Shown: piece after piece, positions 8,141 to 15,457 of the stretch
Layout of the letters: each line of letters opens with the position of its first letter
Position numbering within the stretch: the stretch's first letter is position 1
Assembly: GCA_964492775.1 (NCBI GenBank)
Contig: CAZBLH010000003.1
Span: 1 to 64,000, forward strand
Source: WRDS01 sp964492775
GTDB lineage: Bacteria; Actinomycetota; Coriobacteriia; Anaerosomatales; PHET01
Direction of reading: 5' to 3'
DNA length: 64,000 nucleotides
Translations under genes and position numbers: made by a program
Notes under the pieces: generated by a model
The model's database searches: none
The model's input: only the letters and a program-made list of their open reading frames with translations
Told to the model about the DNA's origin: nothing

Positions 8141-9415
8141 TCAGCTCACTTCAACGGTCTCGCAGGCGTCTTCGACACCCGTAACGGCACAGGAGATCTC
8201 TTGCGCTGAGAGGTGCAGGTCGCCGTGGATCGGCCAATCGACACCCTCGACTCGAGCGATGACCGGTTCACCGGCCTTCGGAGCCCACACCTCATCGGGG
8301 GCATCCAGCACTTCGCGCATGGCGCTCTCCTCGGAGGCGACCATCAGAATGGAGCCCTGCCGAGCAGCGACGAGCGGGCGCAGCTTGATGCGGTCGTTCA
8401 GTGCGACCATACCGCCATTGAAGCCCAGCACGATGGCGAACGGCCCGTTGAGCATGCCGGGTCCGTAGACGGCGCGCAGGCTGCGCATGACGGCCTGCTC
8501 CTCCTCGGGCATACGGTCAATCTCGGCCCACAGGGGCGACGCAAGCGCCTTGCACGCGAGCTCCAGCGGCAGCTTATGGCGGCGCAGCATCAGGTCGAAA
8601 AGGTACGCGGCGACCTCGGTGTCAGTCCCCAGCGTGCACTTGTAGCCGAACGCCTCGAGATAGCGGCTGTTGATGCCGTAGCTCGAGATCTCGCCGTTGT
8701 GCACGATCGACCAGTCCAGCAGAGTGAACGGGTGCGCTCCACCCCACCAGCCCGGAGTATTGGTTGGGAACCGGTTGTGTCCCACCCAGGTGCTGCCGGC
8801 GTACTCTTCGAGCAGGTAGTAGTGGCCGATCTCCTCCGGGAACCCGACGCCCTTGAACGCGCCCATGTTCTTGCCGCTCGAGGCGACGAACGCGCCGTCA
8901 ACGGTCGAATTGATGAGCATGACAATGTGGACGACGTAGTCCTCGGGGCTCATCTGGTACGACTCGAGCTTCTGCGGATAGGGCGTGAGGAAGTAGCGCC
9001 ACAACAGGGGCGCATCGTTGATGCCCGCGACGGCACGCGTGGGCATCGGCTCGGCGAGATCGACGTTGAAGTACTCGTCGAAGATCGCCTCGGCGTCCTC
9101 CTTCGCCTTCACGTCGTGATACATCATGTGAAAGGCGAAATGGTCCGGGAACTCAGGGTAGATGCCGTACCCGGCGAACCCGCCGCCCAGGCCGTTGCCA
9201 CGGTCACGCTGAACCGCCATGGCCCGGATCGCGGCCTCGCCACTCATTAGCGCCCCGGACTCGTCGCATATGCCCATAAGCCCGCACCCGCCGTGGATCT
9301 TGAAGGGCGCTTCGGCGCCGTAGGCCGGACGCTCGAGGCCGAAGGCACCCGTGCGGTCACTCGGCACTGAAGGCTTTGTGGTGGGCATTCGCTCCAAGAG
9401 TGGTTCGAAAGCCAT
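8141..9415 (-). CDS. Glutamate synthase class II glutamine amidotransferase subunit
   Basis: 424 aa. The protein releases ammonia from glutamine for the synthase partner. The Ntn-hydrolase core begins at CGLMGI, where Cys44 is the probable nucleophile; the preceding 43 residues would be a cleaved propeptide, close in length to that of E. coli GltB. Other signatures are GHNRFPTNTPGWWGGAHPF and HNGEISSYG. It corresponds to the N-terminal domain of bacterial GltB, supplied separately. The ATG at 9415 has GGGGAGAAG upstream and follows the hdrBC-like stop by 2 bp, so the two genes are very likely co-translated. Confidence 0.94.
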   Translation of the reverse strand: MAFEPLLERMPTTKPSVPSDRTGAFGLERPAYGAEAPFKIHGGCGLMGICDESGALMSGEAAIRAMAVQRDRGNGLGGGFAGYGIYPEFPDHFAFHMMYHDVKAKEDAEAIFDEYFNVDLAEPMPTRAVAGINDAPLLWRYFLTPYPQKLESYQMSPEDYVVHIVMLINSTVDGAFVASSGKNMGAFKGVGFPEEIGHYYLLEEYAGSTWVGHNRFPTNTPGWWGGAHPFTLLDWSIVHNGEISSYGINSRYLEAFGYKCTLGTDTEVAAYLFDLMLRRHKLPLELACKALASPLWAEIDRMPEEEQAVMRSLRAVYGPGMLNGPFAIVLGFNGGMVALNDRIKLRPLVAARQGSILMVASEESAMREVLDAPDEVWAPKAGEPVIARVEGVDWPIHGDLHLSAQEISCAVTGVEDACETVEVS

Positions 9416-9417
9416 CT

Positions 9418-10773
9418 CTACTTCTCCCCTTCCGCGTCGCGTGCCGTACCTGCGGCATCGCGTTCCATCAGTCGCAGGACCGCGTCCCCACCTGTTGCGG
9501 GGAGCGCACCTAGTCCGAGCTTCTTGCGCGCACTCTCGCGCGGTTTGCCGAGAACACCCGTCTCCATGAACATCCGGTAACTAGCGGGCACCGACTCGGG
9601 ACCGGCGCCCCTCTGGATAGCAAGCTCCTTGAGCCTGCGGAAGACCTCGGCCATGCCGATGTCGGAGTGGCACAGCTCCAAGCAGGTGAAGCACTCAAGG
9701 CACTTCCAAATGTTCTCGTCCTCCAGCACCTCATCGAGCTTGCCATCGACGAGGGCGCGGATGATGTCGTTGGGCTGGAACGTGGGGTCGACCTTGCACA
9801 CCGGGCAGTCGTCCTTGCACGCCCGGCAGCTATCGCACTTGTTGAGCAGCGCGACATCGAAGCTCTCGGCGAGGCGCTCCTTGTCGGCGCGCCGGCTCTC
9901 CCACTTCTCCAGGAAGGGCTGCACGCTCACGCGGTGCATGTCCATGCCGAGCACCTCAGGGCTGTGCCCGTACGCGAGGCCGACCAGCTCCGAGAGGTAG
10001 ATGACCGGAACGTTGACCTGCTCGTTCGCGCGCTGCATGGCTGCCTGATTCAGGTCGAACTGCTGGAAGCAGCTCGGACAGACGACAACGAGCGCGTCAA
10101 CGTCGTGTGCCTGCAGGTCATTGAGCTTCCGGCGGTTGAACGCCAGTGAGGTCTCACGCTGGCCGACCCGGTCGAGGTACCCGCCGCAGCACTGCATCTT
10201 CGTCGGGTAGTCCACGACTCGCGCGCCGAGTGCGGCCACCATCGACTCAACCTTGGTGGGGTGCAGCGGGTCGTCCCACTTGACCGCGGGCTGCGGGCGC
10301 AGCAGGTGGCAGCCGTAGTGGACCGCGATGTTCATGCCCCAGAACGGCTTGACCGCCTTACTTGCCACAAGCGCGGCGCCCATCTGGTCGACGAGCCACT
10401 CGGCGAAGTGCACGACCTGGAGGTCCCCGCTGTAGTGCAGGTCCTCGGTGGCGAGGCGCTCGTTGATGGCCTCGCGCTCCCGCCAGTGCGTCTTGAGGTG
10501 GCTCTGGCACTCCTTGAAGGTCGAGTAGCAGCCGTTGCAGGGGGTCACTACATCCAGCCCCGCCTGCTCGACGATCGCGAGGTTGCGAGCTGCCGCCGTG
10601 AAGAAGGCGCCAGGATCATTGGCCTTCACGAGCGTGCCTTCAGGACAGCACGTGTGGCCATCGAGCTCAGTGATGCGCGCGCTGAGGTCTTCGAAGACCA
10701 GACGCGTCGATTTCTCGATGAACGGAAAACGCGCGGGGATCGTGCACCCCCAGAAGACCGCGAACTCCTTCAT
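9418..10773 (-). CDS. Heterodisulfide-reductase-like HdrB-HdrC fusion
   Basis: 451 aa. The N-terminal half has two CCG-type Cys domains as in HdrB/GlpC: GCTIPARFP, HTCCPEG and PCNGCYS, then YGCHLLRP, QCCGG and CPSCFQQ. In the first repeat the usual CCG reads CCP. The C-terminal part has two [4Fe-4S] clusters as in HdrC (CDSCRACKDDCPVC, CLECFTCLELC). It is a soluble electron-transfer or thiol/disulfide protein, in HdrC-after-HdrB fusion order. It heads the glutamate synthase operon and has no HdrA or hydrogenase neighbour, so passing electrons to the FMN/ferredoxin synthase subunit is an attractive but unproven role. I chose ATG 10773, behind GGAAGGCAGGG, rather than the GTG at 10794. Confidence 0.88.
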   Translation of the reverse strand: MKEFAVFWGCTIPARFPFIEKSTRLVFEDLSARITELDGHTCCPEGTLVKANDPGAFFTAAARNLAIVEQAGLDVVTPCNGCYSTFKECQSHLKTHWREREAINERLATEDLHYSGDLQVVHFAEWLVDQMGAALVASKAVKPFWGMNIAVHYGCHLLRPQPAVKWDDPLHPTKVESMVAALGARVVDYPTKMQCCGGYLDRVGQRETSLAFNRRKLNDLQAHDVDALVVVCPSCFQQFDLNQAAMQRANEQVNVPVIYLSELVGLAYGHSPEVLGMDMHRVSVQPFLEKWESRRADKERLAESFDVALLNKCDSCRACKDDCPVCKVDPTFQPNDIIRALVDGKLDEVLEDENIWKCLECFTCLELCHSDIGMAEVFRRLKELAIQRGAGPESVPASYRMFMETGVLGKPRESARKKLGLGALPATGGDAVLRLMERDAAGTARDAEGEK

Positions 10774-10810
10774 GGACCCTGCCTTCCTTCTCACAAGTGC
10801 CTGGAGAACG

Positions 10811-10848
10811 AAAAACGCCCGCTTCGGCCCGAAGGACCGATGCGAGCG
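10811..10848 (-). terminator. Intrinsic terminator in the hdrBC-glt leader (attenuator)
   Basis: On the minus strand CGCTCGC-A-TCGGTC pairs with GGCCGA-A-GCGGGCG around a short CTTCG loop (10848..10816), followed by five U (10815..10811). It lies between the promoter and the hdrBC start, 38 nt before the ATG, so it can act as an attenuator of the operon. Its 5' arm is shared with the third hexaloop hairpin. Confidence 0.85.
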
Positions 10849-10900
10849 CCATTGCTCAGCTGTGCTATTCCATTACAGCGTCCGGCACACCCTTGTGCCG
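10843..10900 (-). promoter_or_regulatory. Triple hexaloop leader, candidate ANTAR antitermination target
   Basis: Three consecutive hairpins can form in the leader RNA: CGGCAC-AAGGGU-GUGCCG (10900..10883), GCUGU-AAUGGA-AUAGC (10879..10864) and UGAGC-AAUGGC-GCUCG (10858..10843). All three loops are six nucleotides with A at position 1 and G at position 4, the published signature of ANTAR-protein RNA targets. The 3' arm of the last hairpin lies within the 5' arm of the downstream terminator, so the two are mutually exclusive. A PdtaS-like kinase and an ANTAR regulator are encoded about 2 kb upstream. Base pairing was assigned by eye. Confidence 0.75.
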
Positions 10901-10907
10901 TCTCGCG

Positions 10908-10913
10908 ATACTA
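10908..10913 (-). promoter_or_regulatory. Extended -10 promoter of the hdrBC-glt-glnA operon
   Basis: TGG followed by TAGTAT on the minus strand makes an extended -10 element. The start would fall near 10901, placing the first hexaloop hairpin at the very 5' end of the transcript. No clear -35 is seen; the GAAAC-N6-GAAAC box lies there instead. Confidence 0.6.
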
Positions 10914-10932
10914 CCACAGAAACGGCCTCGGA

Positions 10933-10948
10933 GAAACACGACCGAAAC
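10933..10948. promoter_or_regulatory. Candidate GlnR-type box upstream of the glt operon promoter
   Basis: GAAACACGACCGAAAC on the plus strand, differing at only two spacer positions from the box upstream of glnA. It lies 19-40 bp upstream of the -10 of the hdrBC promoter, where an activator or -35-blocking repressor would bind. Further GAAAC words are at 10918 and 10960 but out of phase. Confidence 0.5.
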
Positions 10949-11023
10949 CAACCGGCGGCGAAACAGCGGTCAAGCGCCGCCGGCACGCCGCTTATCCAAG
11001 AGCCGGATGACGTGCTCGTTGGG

Positions 11024-11689
11024 TCACAGTACGGCCGAGATGATCGACGCGAACCCGAATCCCGCAATCACCAGCCCGGACACACGGCTCACCCACGTGA
11101 TGAACCTCTGACTCACACCACCACGCACCGCTGCCACCATGCCGGAGAGGACAAGCCACCAGGCCAGCGACCCCGAAGCGACGCCTGCAGTGGCGACAGC
11201 GGCAGGAAGCGGTCCCTGCTGCGCAGAAAGCCCAGAGGACGCAAGAATCGCTCCAAAGGCGATGATCGTTGCGGGGTTGGTAAGCGTAAGCGCGACCGCA
11301 GATGCGTAGTTGCCCCGGTGCACGGACGCACTCGTTGACGTAGCCTCGGAACCCGAGTCGCTGAACGCATCTGCGGCGCAGTCATCAGTGCTCGGCACTC
11401 GCAGTACCGACCGTACTCCGAGCACCAGAAGGCAGGCGCCGCCGACAAGCCGGACAGGCGTCTGCCAGGAGACCAGGGCGGAAGAGGCCGCTGTAACGCC
11501 GAATGCCGCAAGGCCGGCATAGATACCGTCAGCCGTGGCGATACCCGCACCCGTTGAGAGTCCCGCACGCCAACCGCCGTTGAGCACCCGCTGGATACAG
11601 AGCACACCCATCGCACCAACAGGCGCAGCGACCGCAACTCCGATGACCAACGTGCGCAGGTAGAGTGCTGTGAGATCAGACATGGGCAT
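11024..11689 (-). CDS. LysE/RhtB-family transporter
   Basis: 221 aa integral membrane protein with about five to six hydrophobic segments. The N-terminal pattern (GVAVAAPVGAMGVLCIQRVL, then GWRAGLSTGAGIATADGIYA) and the later LTNPATIIAFGAIL are the family signature of LysE-type amino acid exporters. The cytoplasmic loop around residues 100-125 is Ser/Thr/Ala-rich and variable. The substrate cannot be told from sequence. It lies just upstream of the glutamate synthase operon on the same strand but is separated from it by that operon's own promoter and terminator. No strong ribosome binding site supports the ATG at 11689; ATG 11683 is an alternative. Confidence 0.85.
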   Translation of the reverse strand: MPMSDLTALYLRTLVIGVAVAAPVGAMGVLCIQRVLNGGWRAGLSTGAGIATADGIYAGLAAFGVTAASSALVSWQTPVRLVGGACLLVLGVRSVLRVPSTDDCAADAFSDSGSEATSTSASVHRGNYASAVALTLTNPATIIAFGAILASSGLSAQQGPLPAAVATAGVASGSLAWWLVLSGMVAAVRGGVSQRFITWVSRVSGLVIAGFGFASIISAVL

Positions 11690-11832
11690 GACCGATCGGC
11701 AGACTGACGATGGCTGTGAGACCGGCGTACATGGGACAGCAGGCTACCTGCCCGGAGTCGGCGTCGCAAGGGTCCGACACTGTCGAAGCAGCGCGCAGCC
11801 AGCTCGGCCAGCCCTGTCCGCCCACTCGCCCG

Positions 11833-12219
11833 CTAGTGAATAGCATCGGGCAGCGCGAGACACGTGACGAACAGCAGAAAGACCACGACGATCATGGCAA
11901 CGTTGAGGCTCATGTCCCGGGCGTAGCGCGAGATGCTTCTGCGGGTTGCCAAGACCGTGGCGGTGTCGACACGCGGAGAGCTCCAGCCCACGTGCTCCGG
12001 TGTCGAGGCCTCGATCACGATGCGGACGACATCCGTCACCCATCCCGCGATGAGCTCGGCGCGGCTCAGGCCTGCGGCTCGCAAGTCGAGCACGCGGCGC
12101 TCCGCAGTGGGCTCGCACTCGAGCAGCCTGCGCGCAAACCTCTCCTCCTGAACCGCCCATGCGATGGCTGCATCCAACTCAGCAGCCGTGTCCTCCCCGG
12201 CGAGCTGGCGCAACGCCAA
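11833..12219 (-). CDS. Small hypothetical protein with C-terminal membrane anchor
   Basis: 128 aa from a TTG start. The body is charged and helical (e.g. DAAIAWAVQEERFARRLLE, LSRAELIAGWVTDVVR) and ends in one hydrophobic segment, LNVAMIVVVFLLFVTCLALP, typical of a tail anchor. No family recognised. The start is doubtful: an ATG at 12285 overlaps the stop of the upstream ORF as ATGA and encodes MNSERMRRRARS, but reading must then shift by one base to enter this frame. Either the gene starts at TTG, or there is a frameshift (mutation or sequence error). It lies downstream of the kinase/ANTAR pair on the same strand. Confidence 0.5.
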   Translation of the reverse strand: MALRQLAGEDTAAELDAAIAWAVQEERFARRLLECEPTAERRVLDLRAAGLSRAELIAGWVTDVVRIVIEASTPEHVGWSSPRVDTATVLATRRSISRYARDMSLNVAMIVVVFLLFVTCLALPDAIH

Positions 12220-12280
12220 CTCAAGCGCGACCGCCGCTCTCTCGCTATTGAGCGAGCGCGGCGCCGCATGCGTTCGCTGT

Positions 12281-12520
12281 TCATGAGTGCCGTCCGCGCG
12301 AGATCGGCGTCGGATACGGCTCGGTCAGCAGGCGGCGAGGGGTCAGCAGAGGGATCTGATCCAACCAGAGTCTCGCAGCCCACAATCCCAAGACCATCGA
12401 GATGACCAGGCCAACCACCAAATCAGCCGGTCCAGTGCGCTCGTGAGTGCTAGCCAGAAGACGAAGAGGACCAGCTGTCACGAACGCGGCCGCAGAATGC
12501 GGAACACTCGCGCCCGTCAC
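12281..12520 (-). CDS. Doubtful small membrane ORF, possibly a frameshifted MnhE-like remnant
   Basis: 79 aa from a GTG that overlaps the ANTAR gene stop as GTGA, so it could be translationally coupled. It contains one hydrophobic segment, ADLVVGLVISMVLGLWAARL. The neighbouring frame just upstream encodes LVLFVFWLALTSALD, and joining the two by a one-base shift gives a sequence resembling the start of Na+/H+ antiporter subunit E (MnhE). No initiation codon exists in that other frame. It is therefore either a short coupled ORF, a degraded gene, or a chance resemblance. Confidence 0.35.
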   Translation of the reverse strand: MTGASVPHSAAAFVTAGPLRLLASTHERTGPADLVVGLVISMVLGLWAARLWLDQIPLLTPRRLLTEPYPTPISRGRHS

Positions 12521-13086
12521 GCCCCCGCTTCCTCGGCGAGAATAACGGCCTCGGCGACCTCCCGGAGCGTCTTGCGCTTGTCCATCGCAAGTCTCTGGAG
12601 CCTGCGGAAAGCCTCCGGTTCGCTGATGCCGCGTCGCATCAGCAGTCCTTTGGCTCGGTCTAATACCTTGCGAGTCTCCAGCCGCTCTTCAAGATCGGCT
12701 ACCTCCGCTGTGAGCGCGTCAGTCTCGGCAAAGCGCGAGACGGCGATCTGCATGGCTGGAAGAATGTCGGCCCGGGTGAACGGCTTGACGATGTAGGCCA
12801 TCGCCCCGGCCTCGGAGGCCCGCTCGACGTAGCTCGCCTGCGAGAAGGCCGTAACCATCACCACCGGCGCGATACGCTCCGAGCCGATAACGCTTGCAGC
12901 CTTGACTCCGTCGACACCGGGCATGTTGATGTCCATGAAGACGACGTCGGGCCGGAGCTGGCGGGCGAGCTCGATGGCCTCTGCCCCGTCGCGAGCCTCA
13001 CCCACGACCTCGTGACCATCTTCTTCGAGCATCTCCTTGAGGTCGAGCCGGATTATCGACTCGTCTTCAGCGATCACGACCCGCAT
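12517..13086 (-). CDS. pdtaR: ANTAR-domain response regulator (PdtaR-like)
   Basis: 189 aa. The N-terminal receiver has the acidic pair at 7-8, phospho-acceptor Asp52 (DVVFMDINMPG), Thr79 and Lys101. A coiled linker (about 110-135) leads to the ANTAR RNA-binding domain (about 130-185: AKGLLMRRGISEPEAFRRLQ, KRKTLREVAEAV). ANTAR proteins bind RNA hairpins with hexanucleotide loops and prevent transcription termination when phosphorylated. I chose ATG 13086, with GGCGAGG about 10 nt upstream, over the GTG/ATG codons six and three residues earlier. It lies 52 bp downstream of its likely kinase; the natural RNA target may be the leader at 10843-10900. Confidence 0.93.
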   Translation of the reverse strand: MRVVIAEDESIIRLDLKEMLEEDGHEVVGEARDGAEAIELARQLRPDVVFMDINMPGVDGVKAASVIGSERIAPVVMVTAFSQASYVERASEAGAMAYIVKPFTRADILPAMQIAVSRFAETDALTAEVADLEERLETRKVLDRAKGLLMRRGISEPEAFRRLQRLAMDKRKTLREVAEAVILAEEAGA

Positions 13087-13138
13087 CTTCTGCATCCTCG
13101 CCAATCCCGGCGCATTGCGCCACAGGTCAACTGCACAC

Positions 13139-14542
13139 TCAGTCCTTCAATGGCACACGAACGGTCACCTTCGTGCCGCGGGCCGAGGCGAACGAGAGCG
13201 TACCTCGCAGGTCCTTCTCCACGACAGTTCGCACGATCTCGAGGCCCAGATTGGCGGCGTTCGCAAGGTCGAAGCCCTCAGGAAGCCCGCAGCCGTCATC
13301 ATGGACCGTGAGCACGAGCTCGCCCGGCACTCGCCGCATCGCGACTTGGATGTGGCCCTCGCCTCTGGCGACGAAAGCGTGCTCGATTGCGTTGTGCACC
13401 AGCTCGGCCACCGTGAGCGCGAGTGCCGTAGCAACGGTGGCGTCGACCTGCCCTGTCGTGCCCTTCACCGTGACTTCGATGCTGGAGTCATCGCCGAGCA
13501 GACCCTTGCTGACCAGCTCGACGACGGTGCGCGCCGCTTCAGCGAAGTCAACCCGTTCCTCATCGCTCACTGCGAGCATGTCGTGGACCACAGCCATCGA
13601 TGAAACGCGCTCGGTCGCCTCTGCAAGCGCGTTGCGCGCCTCCTCGCTGGCGGTCCGTCGCGCCTGGATGCGAAGCAGGCTCGCGATCGTCTGGAGGTTG
13701 TTCTTCACCCGGTGGTGAACCTCCCGGATCGTCGCTTCCTTGATCTTGATCTCGGCCTCGCGGCGCCTCGCGTCAGTAAGGTCCTCGACGAGCACCAGTG
13801 GCCCGGTCGGAAGGGAGATTGTCCGGTAGCCGAGCACCCGGTTCGCGACCTCGGTCTCGACTGCGATGGCACCGCTTGTGCCCATAACGGGAGCGATACC
13901 AAACCCCCCGCCCGGCAGTGCCGAGGCCTTCGTGCCGACGAGCGCTCCCTCTACGCCGGCAAGGCGCATGATGTTGACAGCGTTCGGCGAGGCGTAGACG
14001 ACGCGACCGACGGTACTGACACGCATCACACCGTCACCCGCGCGCCTGGTCGTGGAGAATGGAGTCCCGTCCCGCGCATCAAGCAGAGGCGCTTCCCGCA
14101 CCGCGCCGATAAGCTCCTCGGCAGCGTCCATGAACGCGGTCTCCATCGTTCCAGGAGCGGCCGCGACCTGCTCGGCGAGGTTCTTCACGAGCACGGCCTT
14201 CACGTCGGCAGACTCAATTGGATACGCCGAGGTGGAGTACTTGATGCCTCGAGCCACTCGCCGGATCGAGCCGCATACAGGTAGTGCCGAAGAAAGCGCC
14301 TGATACGCCTCGGTCTCTTCGGCCGGGTCGAGAGTCTGCCCGACCCTGCTCGAGGCCACGGGCGCGACAGCCGTGTGCGGCCTGGCGTCCGCGACGACCT
14401 CGAGCATGCCGTCAGCACGTGCGAGTGCGAGCGCGACGTCCCCATAGCCCATGTCTGCGACGAGCTGAAGGTTCTTGGCGATGTTGCCAAGATGCTCCTG
14501 CGTCTGCGCAGAGAGGTCGCCGATGAGCTCGTTCGCACCCAT
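13139..14542 (-). CDS. pdtaS: PdtaS-like cytosolic sensor histidine kinase
   Basis: 467 aa with no membrane segment. An N-terminal GAF-like sensor domain (about 1-150) is followed by a PAS domain (about 165-260), a HisKA_2-type dimerization/phosphoacceptor region (REVHHRVKNNLQ, His276/277) and an HATPase domain (VAELVHNAIEHAF, DDGCGLP, NLGLEIVRTVV). Such kinases phosphorylate ANTAR regulators; the PdtaS/PdtaR pair of mycobacteria is the best-known example. The start ATG at 14542 is six nt downstream of TATACT and lacks a ribosome binding site, suggesting a leaderless transcript. The regulator gene follows directly. Confidence 0.92.
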   Translation of the reverse strand: MGANELIGDLSAQTQEHLGNIAKNLQLVADMGYGDVALALARADGMLEVVADARPHTAVAPVASSRVGQTLDPAEETEAYQALSSALPVCGSIRRVARGIKYSTSAYPIESADVKAVLVKNLAEQVAAAPGTMETAFMDAAEELIGAVREAPLLDARDGTPFSTTRRAGDGVMRVSTVGRVVYASPNAVNIMRLAGVEGALVGTKASALPGGGFGIAPVMGTSGAIAVETEVANRVLGYRTISLPTGPLVLVEDLTDARRREAEIKIKEATIREVHHRVKNNLQTIASLLRIQARRTASEEARNALAEATERVSSMAVVHDMLAVSDEERVDFAEAARTVVELVSKGLLGDDSSIEVTVKGTTGQVDATVATALALTVAELVHNAIEHAFVARGEGHIQVAMRRVPGELVLTVHDDGCGLPEGFDLANAANLGLEIVRTVVEKDLRGTLSFASARGTKVTVRVPLKD

Positions 14543-14548
14543 ACCAGC

Positions 14549-14554
14549 AGTATA
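14549..14554 (-). promoter_or_regulatory. -10 box of a likely leaderless kinase mRNA
   Basis: TATACT on the minus strand ends exactly six bases before the kinase ATG, so transcription would start at or next to the A of ATG. No Shine-Dalgarno sequence intervenes. Confidence 0.55.
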
Positions 14555-14595
14555 GGCGAGGTCGGCGCTGGCGCGGACGTCAGCGCTCCGACGGC

Positions 14596-14623
14596 TTGTG
14601 CGCGCCGCCACTCGCGGTATACT
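14596..14623 (+). promoter_or_regulatory. Promoter of tRNA-Leu
   Basis: TTGTGC (14596..14601), 16-bp spacer, TATACT (14618..14623) on the plus strand, about 20 bp before the mature tRNA 5' end. It is back to back with the kinase promoter. Confidence 0.6.
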
Positions 14624-14642
14624 CGACGCCGCACGACCGAGT

Positions 14643-14728
14643 GCCCGGGTGGCGGAATGGCAGACGCGGAGGTCTCAAAAACCTCTGTCCGAAAGGGCGT
14701 GTGGGTTCGACTCCCACCCCGGGCACCA
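14643..14728 (+). tRNA. tRNA-Leu (anticodon CAA)
   Basis: 86 nt with encoded CCA. The acceptor stem is GCCCGGG/CCCGGGC; the anticodon stem GAGGT/ACCTC encloses the loop CTCAAAA, giving anticodon CAA for UUG codons. There is a long variable arm (TGTCCGAAAGGGCGTG region) as in class II tRNAs, and a T-arm with GGTTCGACTCC. It is convergent with the TetR gene, which ends 40 bp downstream on the other strand. Confidence 0.97.
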
Positions 14729-14767
14729 GAAGCAACTCTGCGGCGCCGTGTCGCCGGAGTCCCCGAC

Positions 14768-15322
14768 CTACTCGGCTATTCCCTTGACGACTCCAGCGAT
14801 GCCTGCGGCGATATCGTCGGCTGAGAGTCCCGCAAGCCCAGGCTCCCGGCACAGCCACGCGGAGCTCACAGCCCAGCCAAGCGCCATGCAGGTGATCGCC
14901 GCGTCAACGATGCGTGGGTCGGTCACGGAATCCTTGGACGCCTGACCCTCGAAGAGCTGCTTGGACAAGGCGCTCTGCTCGGCGAAGTCTACACCGATTC
15001 CATCGGGGACGACGCCCTCGGCAAGCGCCGCCGCAAGCACGCGCATCAGCTCGACAGCGCTCTTGTTGTCTGCCGAGCCCCCGCCCTCCGCATACCCGCG
15101 CTGCAGGACTTCTCGCAGGATCTGATCCTTCTCGCCGAAGTACAGGTGCAGCAGCGTGTGTGAAACGCCGACCTCGCGTGCGATCTCGCGCACGGAAACA
15201 GCGGCGATCCCGCGCTCGGCGAACAGCCTCTGCGCTGCATCGAGGGTTCGGCGCCGGACCTCACGGGAGCCGAGGCGCTTCTGGTAGGTCTCGGCGTTAC
15301 GCATCCGGATCTGCTCGGTCAT
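14768..15322 (-). CDS. TetR-family transcriptional regulator
   Basis: 184 aa. The N-terminal helix-turn-helix (about 22-66) reads AAQRLFAERGIAAVSVREIA, then VGVSHTLLHLYFGEKDQIL, the standard TetR DNA-binding signature. The C-terminal ligand domain has no recognisable specificity. The ATG at 15322 has AGGAG nine bases upstream. It lies 135 bp downstream of an MFS exporter gene on the same strand, so it probably regulates that transporter in response to an exported compound (inference). Confidence 0.9.
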   Translation of the reverse strand: MTEQIRMRNAETYQKRLGSREVRRRTLDAAQRLFAERGIAAVSVREIAREVGVSHTLLHLYFGEKDQILREVLQRGYAEGGGSADNKSAVELMRVLAAALAEGVVPDGIGVDFAEQSALSKQLFEGQASKDSVTDPRIVDAAITCMALGWAVSSAWLCREPGLAGLSADDIAAGIAGVVKGIAE

Positions 15323-15457
15323 GCAAGTACTCCTGTTCGTGAGTGTCTGGATTGTGCGTCTATGGAGTTATCGACCAGTGTCGCCGCGGACTTGTGCGAC
15401 TCGCGCGACCGGCAGACCCGTCGCTGATGACGAGCTTACCCCACGACAGGCCAAGCG

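Noticed and set aside
6759..8468. A 569-codon plus-strand frame across gltB2 and gltB1
   Set aside because: Both minus-strand genes are conserved glutamate synthase subunits; the opposite frame spans their junction and resembles nothing.
12066..12383. A 105-codon minus-strand frame overlapping the two small ORFs
   Set aside because: Only its middle part looks protein-like; the rest is Arg/Ser-rich and out of frame with the tail-anchored ORF. Kept only as part of the frameshift discussion.
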